Assembly: GCA_022822405.1 (NCBI GenBank)
Contig: JAJEBT010000113.1
Span: 21,099-85,098, forward strand
Direction: 5' to 3'
Source of the DNA: Alphaproteobacteria bacterium
GTDB lineage: Bacteria > Pseudomonadota > Alphaproteobacteria > MPNO01 > UBA830
DNA: 64,000 bases
Below, in pieces: positions 56,412 to 64,000 of the stretch; the first letter of the stretch is position 1; each line of letters opens with the position of its first letter. Position numbers and translations under genes: made by a program. Below the pieces are notes generated by a model. It was given only the letters and a program-made list of their open reading frames with translations, did no database searches and was not told the origin of the DNA.

Positions 56412-56823
56412 CTCCAGCCTCCTTTCCTGCTCGATTCGATCGCGTCGGGGCCGATCCTAGACGGCCTTCTCCCGGCAGGCAACCGTGGAAAACCAACTAA
56501 AAATATCCTTCACACCTGTGCACTAAAGTGCTTGCGCTCGGCGATCGTTCTCGGCTACGCTCGCCAGATCGACCGGCAGACGGGCGCCAAACGCGCCCGG
56601 ACGGAGGAAAAAGCGCGGATGACCGCAGGGACAAAACGAACTGGTGCGGCCGATCAAGGCGGCCAGCGCCGGCCATCGCCCGAACCGCTCGGCGGGTCGC
56701 CTCGAGACGGCTGGCCCGTTTCTTCCGGAGCGCGGCCGCCGCGATTCCCGGCGCCGCTGCGCCGCGAGCAGGAGCGCAACACCTCCCCCGCTCGCGGCCT
56801 GGCACGGTAGCGGAACGCGAGCG
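56412..56823. other. Divergent intergenic region, candidate oriT/control
   Basis: No gene is supported. A promoter for the accessory gene is at 56454-56482 (minus TTGCCT, 17 bp, TAGGAT). A 12-bp palindrome GCACTAAAGTGC is at 56520-56531 in an AT-rich patch (56491-56520), the sort of place a relaxase nick site or accessory-protein site occupies. A frame open from 56644 into the relaxase is not protein-like before 56824. Confidence 0.45.
56454..56482 (-). promoter_or_regulatory. Promoter for the relaxase accessory gene
   Basis: Minus strand TTGCCT (56477-56482), 17-bp spacer, TAGGAT (56454-56459), 43 bp before the GTG start. Each hexamer matches consensus at four of six positions. Confidence 0.45.
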
Positions 56824-59800
56824 ATGGTCTGCACGATCAGCACAGGCGCGCCGGCCGAGTACTACCTGGACGCGCAGCGTAGCACGCGCCACCCGAACAG
56901 CTATTATGTCGGCGGCGAGGAGCCGGACGGCGTCTGGTGGAACCCGAAAGGCCTGTTCGACCTCAAGGACAACGCGCCGTTCGATCCGGCCGAGTACCGC
57001 CGGCTGTACGCCGGCTTCGCGCCCGACGGGAGCGGCGCGCGGCTCACGAGGAATGCCGGCAGCGAGAACCGGACTCCGATACTCGACATCACGTTCAGCG
57101 CCGACAAGTCGATCTCGGCGCTCTGGGCGGTGGCGCCTGAAGACGTCAGGGAGAAGATCGAGCGTGCCCACCACGAAGCGGCGCGCTGGGCGCTCCAGGA
57201 AACGCTTCAGGAGCACTGTTCCTGGACGCGGATCCGCAACAAGGACGGCATCATCGAGGTGGTGCCGGCCGACATTTGCGGCGCGATATTCCAGCACGGA
57301 AGCTCGCGCGCAAACGATCCTCAGCTGCACAGCCACTGCACGATATTCAACGTCGCCAAGGCGCACGGCGACGGGAAGTTCCGCGCACTTCACATGAAGC
57401 CGATCTACCGCTGGAAGAAGGCGGCCGGCGCGATGTACAGGGCCGCTCTTGCGTGGAATCTGCAGCAAAGCATCGGCGTCCAGATGGAACAGTACGGACG
57501 CGAGGGGGCCTTCACGAAGATCGCGGACGGCTTGCCGGACGAGCTCGTAAACGAGTGGTCCAAGCGCCGCATGACGATAATCGAGGCCGCGGAAGACGCC
57601 GGTTTCGACGTCTCGATCAACGCCGCCCGGGCAGCCAACATCAACAAGATCACGCGCCAGTCCAAGGACCATCACGACAACGATCCGGAAAAACGGCACA
57701 CGCGTTGGCGCGAAGAAGCGGAGGCGCTCGCCGTCGATATCGAGGCCGAGATCGAGCGCGCGACCGGCAAGGAATTCGAGATTTCGCAGGATCAGATCCG
57801 CGAGTTGACGGAAGCGCTCGAGCAGGTGCCCGAGGACCTGACGCTGCACGAAGCGGTGTTCCGGTTGCCCGACGTTTACGAAAAGGTCGCGAATCTCACC
57901 GCCGGCCTGCTCGGTCACGACGCGATCAAGACCAGTCTCGAACGCGCGCTTCGCAGCCCGGAAATCGTGCGCCTCGACCGGCCGGAACAGTCGGCCGACG
58001 CGGCGGCGGGGCTCACCCACACGCGCGTATTCTCGACGCGGCATCACGTCGAAATGGAGCAGCGCATCCGCGAGATGACGGCCGAAATGGTGACCGTCGA
58101 ACGGCTCAGGCTGGCGGCCGACAAGGTGGAGAAACACGTCGAGCGATTGCGCGCCGAGGGCTATCCACTGTCCGGAGAACAGATCGACGCGATCCGCTAC
58201 ACGACGCTCGAAACCGGGAACGTCGCGATCATCGAGGGCGCGGCGGGAAGCGGAAAGACCACCACGCTCCGGCCGATCACCGACCTATTCAAGGAGCGCG
58301 GATGCACCGTGATCGGCACCGCGGTCGCCTGGCGAACGGCCGTCGCGCTCGGAAGCGACTGCGACATCCAGCCGTTCAGCGTCGACAAGATGCTGCGGAT
58401 GGTGGCGCGCGGCAAACTCCAGATCGGCGGCGACACGGTGATCATCGTCGACGAGGCTGGCATGCTGTCGGTGCGCCAGGCGCACCACATCCTCGAGGTC
58501 GCGAGAGCGGCCGGCGCGAAGATTGTCTTCGCCGGCGACACCCAACAGCAGCAGGCGATCGAGGCCGGCCCGGGCCTCCGGCTGGCGAGGGACATTGCCG
58601 GAAGCGTTCGCGTCGACGAGATCCGGCGGCAACGGGCCACCCTGGAAGAGATCCTCGAGCATGAACGGGGACTCGACCAGGCGACCGCAAGACTGCAGGC
58701 CGGGCTGACCGGCGCAGAAGAGCGCGAACGGATCCTCGAGGCGTTCGAATCGCGGCCGGACAAGCCTGATTGGACGCCCTGGCAGATCACCGCGTCGGAA
58801 GCGTTTCGGGACTGCAATGCTGCGCAAGCGATCGCGGCTTACGACGCGCACGGGAGATTCCATGTCGGGCGGAACCTCGACCAGACGCTGACGAAACTGG
58901 TTGATGACTGGGCCTCCTATCAGCGGGCGAATCCGGGCAAGTCCACGGTCGTTCTCGCCCGCACGAACGCCGAGGTGCGGGCACTGTCCCAGCTCATGCG
59001 GAACCGCAACCTGGCCGGCCGGCCGGGCAGCGAAAGGGTCCGGGTCGACGTCTGCAGGGGGCGTCTGGGCGACCGGAAGATATCGCCGATCGAGATCGCG
59101 CGCGGCGACCGTCTAAGGATCGGGGCGACCTGTTGGCACAAGCATCTATTCAACGGAACGATCGTAAACGTCGACGACGTCGAGCTGCTGCCCGGAGGGA
59201 GGGACGGCGAACCGCCGGCGGCGCTCATCAGCGGGCGCACCGAGCACGGCCGCGCGGTGCAGTTCCGCCACGACGAGATTACTGACTACTACGGCAACAT
59301 ACGGATCGACTACGGCTACGCCTTGACCATCGCCTCGGCCCAAGGTCTGACGGTCGATCAGGCCTTCCTCCTGGCTGATGAGAAGCCGGCCCGCGAGACC
59401 ATTTACCCGGCGTGTACGCGCCATCGCGAAGGGCTCGACATCTATGTCGATCGACAGCCGATTGCGATGGATATCCAGGCGCAGCGGAGTGAGGACAAGG
59501 CGGATCAGGAGGTGACCGACGCCGAGGTCAAGGACCACCTGGCGCGGCGCTGGTCGCGCGAGCAGCCCAAGGAGGCCGCGCGCGATTTCATGTCGGCCGC
59601 GATGCGCCGGGACCTCGAGGAAGCGCGGCGGCCGACCGATCCGGATCGACGCGACGCCGCCTCGTGGCTCGCCTCGAACGACAACGGCGACGGCCGGCTG
59701 CGGAAGATGGCGAACGCCGTCCGGTTCGCCGCTCTGGACCTGCGTCACGGCGCAGCGGTGGATGCCTTTGCGCACGACAGGAAGGAAGTTGTTGCTGCCT

Positions 59801-61836
59801 ACGACCAGTTCCGGGAGAGGATCCAGACCGACGGAAACGTCGTGGCGCTGCAGCCGGCCTTCCGCGAGACCCTGGACCGCCATGCCGAGCTCCTCGGGAC
59901 TGCCGAGCGTTTTCGGGCGGATTCCAGATTCGGCGCGCTTCTCCGGCGTCGCGTCGGGATTAACCCGGCCGACGTCGACGCGTTCGAGCAGCTCCTCGCG
60001 AGCGCTTCCGCTTACCGGCGCGAGGCAATCGCAGATCACGGGACAGCCCTCACGGATGCAGCGACCGAGAACGTCGCCGGCCGTGCTGAACTGACCTCGC
60101 CGGAACCGGGGCGGGGCCTCGGTCAGGAGATGTTTGAACAGTTCCTCAAGGACTGGGAGACCTTCGCCGTGAGAGCCGGACTCGCCGGCAGGGCCGGCAA
60201 GCACGCCTTCTACGCCCCGGACTATCCGGAAATGCGCGAGCGGATGCTTGAGTTGGCGGCGCGGGCCGATCTGTCCGACGACGCGCGCGAATTCATGGAG
60301 GCGACGCTTCGCGGACACGACGAGCTGGTGGCCGACCGAGGGGAGGTCATGGAATGCCTCAAGGCAGCCCAGAACCTCACGGAGCGGCGCGGTTTAATGA
60401 CGGCCGATGCGAACAAGGCCGGGACCCGCATCTTGGAGGTCGAGGCTTATCCCAAGTGGCGGGAGGACGCGGAGGGACTTGTTTCCTACGGAAAACGGAT
60501 GCTCGGGGATCCCGAGAGGTACGGACCGCACCTCCGCGAAACCCGTCTCGGCAACGACACCCTGGGCGCGGCATTAGAGAAGATCGAGGCATTCCTGGAA
60601 GTCGACAACAAGGCCCGGATTGAACGCGAGGCGGCCGAGGACATCGCCGGCGGCGCGGGGCGGGCCTCGCCGGAACCGGGGCGGGGCCTCGGTCAGGAGA
60701 TGTTTGAACAGTTCCTCAAGGACTGGGAGACCTTCGCTGTGAGAGCCGGGCTCGCCGGCAGGGCCGGCAAGCACGCCTTCTACGCCTCGGACTATCCGGA
60801 AATGCACGGCCGGATGCTCGAGCTGGCGGCGCGGGCCGATCTGTCCGACGACGCGCGCGAATTCATGGAGGCGACGCTTCGCGGACACGACGAGCTGGTG
60901 GCCGACCGAGGGGAGGTCATGGAATGCCTCAAGGCGGCCCAGAACCTCACGGAGCGGCGCGGTTTAATGACGGCCGATGCGAACAAGGCCGGGACCCGCA
61001 TCTTGGAGGTCGAGGCTTATCCCAAGTGGCGGGAGGACGCGGAGGGGCTGGTTTCCTACGGAAAACGGATGCTCGGGGATCCCGAGAGGTATGGACCGCA
61101 CCTCCGCGAAACCCGTCTCGGCAACGACACCCTGGGCGCGGCATTAGAGAAGATCGAGGCATTCCTGGAAGTCGACAACAAGGCCCGGATTGAACGCGAG
61201 GCGGCCGCGGCCCAAACGGCAGGCACCCGTGAGTACGACCGGCTGGTTGCCGACTGGCGGGAGTTCGAGGCCGAGGCGAAGCGGGCCGGGATCCACCCCT
61301 TCTACGCTCCGGGCTACGACCGGCTGCACCAGCGCATGGCCGATCTCGCCGACCGTGAGGATATTCCGGACCACGGCAGGCAGGTTCTCGCGAAGAGGCT
61401 CGAGGTCCATGGCCACCTAACGGAACGGCACGGCCGGGTCGAGGAATTCCTGGCGGCCGTGGACCGCAACTGGGAGCGCCGGCAGGAGCTCGTGGCGGAC
61501 GCGCAAACGGCGGAGGTCTTCCTGGTCCAGACGGAGGGCTACCCGCGCTGGCGCGAGGATGCGGAGGAGCTGCATGCGGCCGGCACAGCGATCCTCGCCG
61601 ATCCGGACCTTGAACTGCACCTCGAGGAGATCCCTCTTGGCCGTGCGCTCACCCGGGACGCGATCGAGCGGTTCGAGCAGTACCGTGCCGGCGACAGCGA
61701 GATCGAAGCCCATATAGCAGCGGCGCCGAAGAAGGCGGACTGGTCCTGGGAGACTGCCGAGAAGAGGCTGGACATCGAGACCGCGGACCGGTCACTCGAG
61801 GACGGGCCGACGGAAGGACGCGGCCGGAGCATGTAG
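56824..61836 (+). CDS. MOBF-family conjugative relaxase-helicase (TrwC/TraI-like) with repeated C-terminal module
   Basis: 1670 residues. TrwC relaxase domain 1-300: N-terminal tyrosines Y13-Y14, DITFSADKSISALWAVA, and the metal-binding histidines in PQLHSHCTIFN near 168. RecD-like helicase: Walker A GAAGSGKTTT (about 472), Walker B IIVDEAGML (about 540), and YALTIASAQGLTVDQAFLL near 830. The C-terminal third holds three copies of a helical module, two nearly identical. It nicks oriT and pumps single-stranded DNA in conjugation. ATG 56824 is taken because MOBF proteins begin at this point. No type IV secretion genes are in the window. Confidence 0.92.
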   Translation: MVCTISTGAPAEYYLDAQRSTRHPNSYYVGGEEPDGVWWNPKGLFDLKDNAPFDPAEYRRLYAGFAPDGSGARLTRNAGSENRTPILDITFSADKSISALWAVAPEDVREKIERAHHEAARWALQETLQEHCSWTRIRNKDGIIEVVPADICGAIFQHGSSRANDPQLHSHCTIFNVAKAHGDGKFRALHMKPIYRWKKAAGAMYRAALAWNLQQSIGVQMEQYGREGAFTKIADGLPDELVNEWSKRRMTIIEAAEDAGFDVSINAARAANINKITRQSKDHHDNDPEKRHTRWREEAEALAVDIEAEIERATGKEFEISQDQIRELTEALEQVPEDLTLHEAVFRLPDVYEKVANLTAGLLGHDAIKTSLERALRSPEIVRLDRPEQSADAAAGLTHTRVFSTRHHVEMEQRIREMTAEMVTVERLRLAADKVEKHVERLRAEGYPLSGEQIDAIRYTTLETGNVAIIEGAAGSGKTTTLRPITDLFKERGCTVIGTAVAWRTAVALGSDCDIQPFSVDKMLRMVARGKLQIGGDTVIIVDEAGMLSVRQAHHILEVARAAGAKIVFAGDTQQQQAIEAGPGLRLARDIAGSVRVDEIRRQRATLEEILEHERGLDQATARLQAGLTGAEERERILEAFESRPDKPDWTPWQITASEAFRDCNAAQAIAAYDAHGRFHVGRNLDQTLTKLVDDWASYQRANPGKSTVVLARTNAEVRALSQLMRNRNLAGRPGSERVRVDVCRGRLGDRKISPIEIARGDRLRIGATCWHKHLFNGTIVNVDDVELLPGGRDGEPPAALISGRTEHGRAVQFRHDEITDYYGNIRIDYGYALTIASAQGLTVDQAFLLADEKPARETIYPACTRHREGLDIYVDRQPIAMDIQAQRSEDKADQEVTDAEVKDHLARRWSREQPKEAARDFMSAAMRRDLEEARRPTDPDRRDAASWLASNDNGDGRLRKMANAVRFAALDLRHGAAVDAFAHDRKEVVAAYDQFRERIQTDGNVVALQPAFRETLDRHAELLGTAERFRADSRFGALLRRRVGINPADVDAFEQLLASASAYRREAIADHGTALTDAATENVAGRAELTSPEPGRGLGQEMFEQFLKDWETFAVRAGLAGRAGKHAFYAPDYPEMRERMLELAARADLSDDAREFMEATLRGHDELVADRGEVMECLKAAQNLTERRGLMTADANKAGTRILEVEAYPKWREDAEGLVSYGKRMLGDPERYGPHLRETRLGNDTLGAALEKIEAFLEVDNKARIEREAAEDIAGGAGRASPEPGRGLGQEMFEQFLKDWETFAVRAGLAGRAGKHAFYASDYPEMHGRMLELAARADLSDDAREFMEATLRGHDELVADRGEVMECLKAAQNLTERRGLMTADANKAGTRILEVEAYPKWREDAEGLVSYGKRMLGDPERYGPHLRETRLGNDTLGAALEKIEAFLEVDNKARIEREAAAAQTAGTREYDRLVADWREFEAEAKRAGIHPFYAPGYDRLHQRMADLADREDIPDHGRQVLAKRLEVHGHLTERHGRVEEFLAAVDRNWERRQELVADAQTAEVFLVQTEGYPRWREDAEELHAAGTAILADPDLELHLEEIPLGRALTRDAIERFEQYRAGDSEIEAHIAAAPKKADWSWETAEKRLDIETADRSLEDGPTEGRGRSM
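60095..61210 (+). repeat. Tandem near-identical 570-bp-period repeat inside the relaxase gene
   Basis: Unit 1 (60095-about 60640) and unit 2 (60665-about 61210) differ at about a dozen bases by my reading. Each encodes SPEPGRGLGQEMFEQFLKDW... through ...FLEVDNKARIEREAA, about 180 residues. A diverged third copy follows (about 61230-61710: DRLVADWREFEAEAKRAG). In-frame duplication; the two units are joined by a short linker (EDIAGGAGRA). Confidence 0.9.
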
Positions 61837-61982
61837 GAGGTGGGCCGGAGCGGCCTTGGGAAATCTCCTACAGGAGCACTACAATCCGCGAGGCGGCGGT
61901 GTGAGGATGCGCGAGCCGTGGTTCTGCACCGAGGTCGAGGCGCTCGCGCCGTTAGCCGCTACGGCGCGCCTGCTCCGCCCGT

Positions 61983-62168
61983 CTAGAAAAACCTCAGGAT
62001 GGCAACGGCAGCGCCGACGATACCGATCAGCGCAAGGATCAGACGGGTTTCGCGCTTCGCAGCTTCGGTGTCGCGCTTCGCATTGTCCTCAGCCAGCGTC
62101 TTGGCCAGCAGAGCGATGTCAGTCTTGTATTCGGCCTGCATGGTTTTCATGCGCTCCTCCAGGTGCAC
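61983..62168 (-). CDS. Small coiled-coil membrane protein
   Basis: 61 residues from GTG 62168 (AGAAGG 7 nt upstream). LEERMKTMQAEYKTDIALLAKTLAEDNAKR forms a coiled coil, followed by a C-terminal membrane anchor LILALIGIVGAAVAILRFF. It is a paralogue of the gene at 62320. The frame stays open to 62333, but upstream codons look like non-coding DNA and the paralogue's N-terminus is missing there. Function unknown. Confidence 0.55.
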   Translation of the reverse strand: MHLEERMKTMQAEYKTDIALLAKTLAEDNAKRDTEAAKRETRLILALIGIVGAAVAILRFF

Positions 62169-62593
62169 GACAACGCCTTCTTCGACCGGGCGCAGAGACG
62201 GCCAGCGGCGCGATCGGCGCCGAGCGGAAAAGTCCGCCACGGTACCAGCGTCCGCGAACTGCGAATTTAGTTCCGCGAGGCGGCGTATTTCGGCAGCTGG
62301 GCGCGACCTGCCTGGGACGCTATGGCGTCGCACTCGGCAGGAAATGCAGGATCAGCCCGGTTGCAAAGCCGATGGCGGCGACGACGACGCCGATTTGCCA
62401 CCATCCCCACCGCGCCATTCGATCGGCCGCTCTCGCATACCGCTCGGCAAACTCGGCGTTTCGGTCCGCAATCTCGGCGTTTCGATCGGCGATGTCTTTT
62501 GCCATCTCGGCATTCCGATCGGCGATGTCTTTTGCGAGGTCCGCGATGTCGCTGCGATATTCGGCCTGCATGGTTTTCATGCGCTCCTCCAGG
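62128..62593. repeat. 36-bp identical direct repeat shared by the two coiled-coil genes
   Basis: 62128-62163 and 62558-62593 are identical, spaced 430 bp, and encode the shared LEERMKTMQAEY part. Identity stops abruptly at 62163/62593; a shorter shared string (CGACAACGCCTTC) recurs upstream of each. This looks like gene duplication followed by loss of the 5' end of the left copy. Confidence 0.75.
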
Positions 62594-62637
62594 CGGGCGA
62601 GCCGCTCGGACAATTCATGCGTTGGCTCGGCCATCAT
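62320..62637 (-). CDS. Small coiled-coil membrane protein with heptad repeats
   Basis: 105 residues. ELSERLARLEERMKTMQAEY, then the short repeats AKDIADRNAE / AKDIADRNAE / IADRNAE / FAERYARAADR, then a membrane segment WWQIGVVVAAIGFATGLILHF at the C-terminus. It is a tail-anchored coiled coil. ATG 62637 or 62634 after AGGGTG. Lies 40 bp downstream of the integrase on the same strand. Confidence 0.65.
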   Translation of the reverse strand: MMAEPTHELSERLARLEERMKTMQAEYRSDIADLAKDIADRNAEMAKDIADRNAEIADRNAEFAERYARAADRMARWGWWQIGVVVAAIGFATGLILHFLPSATP

Positions 62638-62677
62638 GGCACACCCTAGCACGTCGAGAAGGCGGTCGACAACGCCT

Positions 62678-63667
62678 TCAGTACGACACCTTGAAGCTGG
62701 GGCTTTCCTCAGGCCTGTTCCGGCGGCGATCGTAGAGCCTCGTGGTCGACACGTTCCCGTGGCCGAGCCACTCCTGAACCTTCGCAATATCGGCGCCGTG
62801 CTCAAGTGCGTTGGTAGCGGCGGTGGCCCTCGTGGAATGAACGCAGAGCCCGGTGACAACTTCATCAAGGCCAGTGCGGCGACCATAAAGGCGGATTACA
62901 TTGCGATACAGGGAGTCCGGGTTGAGGGGGCCCTCGATCCCGCCGCCACGATTGTTCCGGACAGGCCGAAACAGCGCACCGTCCCATTGTTCGCGGTGTC
63001 CGGACATCTCGAGATACTCGTCGATGAGCCGCAGGGCGTACGGATTCACCGGGACGTAGCGTATCCGCCCGCGCTTGCCGAGGATCCGGAAATGCAGCAC
63101 GCCGCTCCGGCTCTGGACATCGCGCACCTTGAGATTGCAGAGTTCCTGGCGTCGCAAGCCGTGATACAGGAGCGTCGCGAGGATCGCGCGGTCGCGGCGG
63201 CCCTTGAGGGTGTTGGCCGGCGGCGCGTCGAGCAGGAATCGCGCCTGTTCATCGCTCAGCGCCGGGGTCGCTCCCTCGCCTGTCTCGCTTCGCGGCCGCG
63301 TGACGCCGTCAACCGGGTTGTGGCTCACGCAGTTCCGGTCGCACAGGTAGTCGAACAGAGACGAGAGTGCCGACAGCTTCCGCCTGATGGTCGCCGCCGC
63401 CAGCTCCCGGCCTTCGAGAATTCCACGCCATGCAATCACATGCGCGCGCGTGACCTGGCGCAACTCCTCCGGCTTGGCGACACCGATGAATTCGGAGAAT
63501 TCCTGAACGTCCCGTTGGTAGGCGCGACGCGTCGCTACGTTTCGGATATTGCCGAGCCACTCGATCTCGGCCGGCATGTCCGCAAGCTCGTGAAACTCGA
63601 GTGCCGTCAGCCGGCGCGCCTGCGCCGTAACCGGTTCGCCTGGTGGAGGGTGGGGCAGTGCTGTCAT
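62678..63667 (-). CDS. Tyrosine recombinase (XerC-like integrase)
   Basis: 329 residues. N-terminal SAM-like core-binding domain ([20 protein letters not shown]), then the catalytic domain with R172 (YHGLRRQEL), K198 (LGKRGRIR), H277-x-x-R280 ([11 protein letters not shown]), H303 ([10 protein letters not shown]) and nucleophile Y312 (RLYDRRR). ATG 63667 is chosen over ATG 63748 because a good promoter lies between them. With the serine recombinase it gives the element two unrelated recombinases. Confidence 0.92.
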   Translation of the reverse strand: MTALPHPPPGEPVTAQARRLTALEFHELADMPAEIEWLGNIRNVATRRAYQRDVQEFSEFIGVAKPEELRQVTRAHVIAWRGILEGRELAAATIRRKLSALSSLFDYLCDRNCVSHNPVDGVTRPRSETGEGATPALSDEQARFLLDAPPANTLKGRRDRAILATLLYHGLRRQELCNLKVRDVQSRSGVLHFRILGKRGRIRYVPVNPYALRLIDEYLEMSGHREQWDGALFRPVRNNRGGGIEGPLNPDSLYRNVIRLYGRRTGLDEVVTGLCVHSTRATAATNALEHGADIAKVQEWLGHGNVSTTRLYDRRRNRPEESPSFKVSY

Positions 63668-63698
63668 TTTCAGTCCGGGCTCCAAAGCACGATAATGT

Positions 63699-63726
63699 AT
63701 TTTATCATGTCCTGAGGCCCCCTCAA
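63699..63726 (-). promoter_or_regulatory. Promoter of the tyrosine recombinase gene
   Basis: Minus strand TTGAGG (63721-63726), 16-bp spacer, TAAAAT (63699-63704), 32 bp before ATG 63667. The imperfect inverted repeat GATAA/TTATC around the -10 (63691-63706) may be an operator. Confidence 0.55.
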
Positions 63727-63867
63727 GGGAAGAACCCTCGCTGGCCATGGCTTGGGGAGAAAATTGTCTTCTGCCCGGGCTTGAGAAAATATAGACTTGC
63801 CAATGGGCGGGGCGCGACGTTCAGGCCGCACGCTTCAATGTCTGGACCTACTTTGGAGAAGGCGCGC

Positions 63868-64000
63868 ATGGCGGAGGGAATCTGGGGGCAGCAGACGCGA
63901 TTGCCGTCGGCGCGCGAACTCTCGACTGCGCTCGCCGCCCGTGCTGAGGATGTCTGTCGCCACTACCTGCCGGGCGGGACAAGGGCCGGCCGGTACTGGC
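63868..64000 (+). CDS. Toprim/primase-like plasmid protein (5' part only)
   Basis: 44 codons to the window edge. LSTALAARAEDVCRHYLPGGTRAGRYW matches the start of DUF7146/Toprim-domain proteins of plasmids and integrative elements, which resemble DnaG primase. GGAGAAGG precedes ATG 63868. It continues to the right, so the element's end is outside the window. Confidence 0.7.
   Translation, partial: MAEGIWGQQTRLPSARELSTALAARAEDVCRHYLPGGTRAGRYW

Noticed and set aside
61856..63715. Plus-strand open frame of 619 codons
   Set aside because: Antisense to the tyrosine recombinase, whose catalytic residues are all present, and to the coiled-coil genes.

Overview
The window is high-GC, densely packed bacterial DNA that reads as an alphaproteobacterium. 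Pointers are heme A synthase of the COX15 type, SURF1 next to a DUF983 protein, an NDUFA9-like NAD(P)-binding protein, HisN of the inositol-monophosphatase type, a Zur repressor with an HDHDHC-type N-terminus, and a RepC-family replication initiator, which is largely an alphaproteobacterial family. The abundance of luciferase-like monooxygenases (LLM), CaiB-type CoA-transferases and molybdenum hydroxylases suggests a versatile degrader of organic acids and aromatics. Taxonomy is inferred from gene content only. I see no rRNA, tRNA or CRISPR array.

Layout. 0-5.6 kb: accessory catabolism (NMT1-like binding protein, GST, MarR divergent from an LLM, UDP-glucuronate-epimerase-like protein, gentisate 1,2-dioxygenase). 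5.7-11.7 kb: glutamate synthase operon gltD-gltB with a clear promoter. 12-24 kb: mostly housekeeping and transport (FAD oxidoreductase, UppP, NDUFA9-like, YejA-like binding protein, HisN, RidA, M32 carboxypeptidase, SURF1, DUF983) and two tandem LLM paralogues. 24-30.6 kb: an accessory stretch with a RelBE/ParDE-like module, a broken LLM, an LLM-CaiB-MaoC operon, a TumE/HVO_A0114-like module, a decayed vapBC, and AtaL-like and VOC genes. 30.8-33 kb: heme A synthase and an Nfu protein with an extra degenerate NifU domain. 33.0-35.4 kb: a worn defence islet (hsdS fragment, DUF433-DUF5615 pair, hsdR fragment, DUF3883 protein). 35.5-46 kb: two three-subunit molybdenum hydroxylases around an isochorismatase-family hydrolase and a heme-oxygenase-like protein, ending in a gamma-resorcylate decarboxylase with all four metal ligands. 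46-48 kb: Zur and two AhpD/CMD-family proteins.

48 kb to the right edge is a plasmid-like mobile element. It carries repC-parA-parB (not the usual repA-repB-repC order), small unknown genes, a WGR-domain protein, a retropepsin-like protease with a small partner, a large serine recombinase, a MOBF relaxase-helicase with a duplicated C-terminal module, two coiled-coil membrane proteins, a tyrosine recombinase and the start of a Toprim/primase-like gene. Its right end is not in the window. The region upstream of repC holds a minus-strand promoter and intrinsic terminator about 150 nt apart (candidate regulatory RNA) inside a 16-bp inverted repeat. parB contains a 23-bp palindrome. These two, the mosaic gene remnants around parB, and the relaxase duplication are the most promising places for something undescribed.
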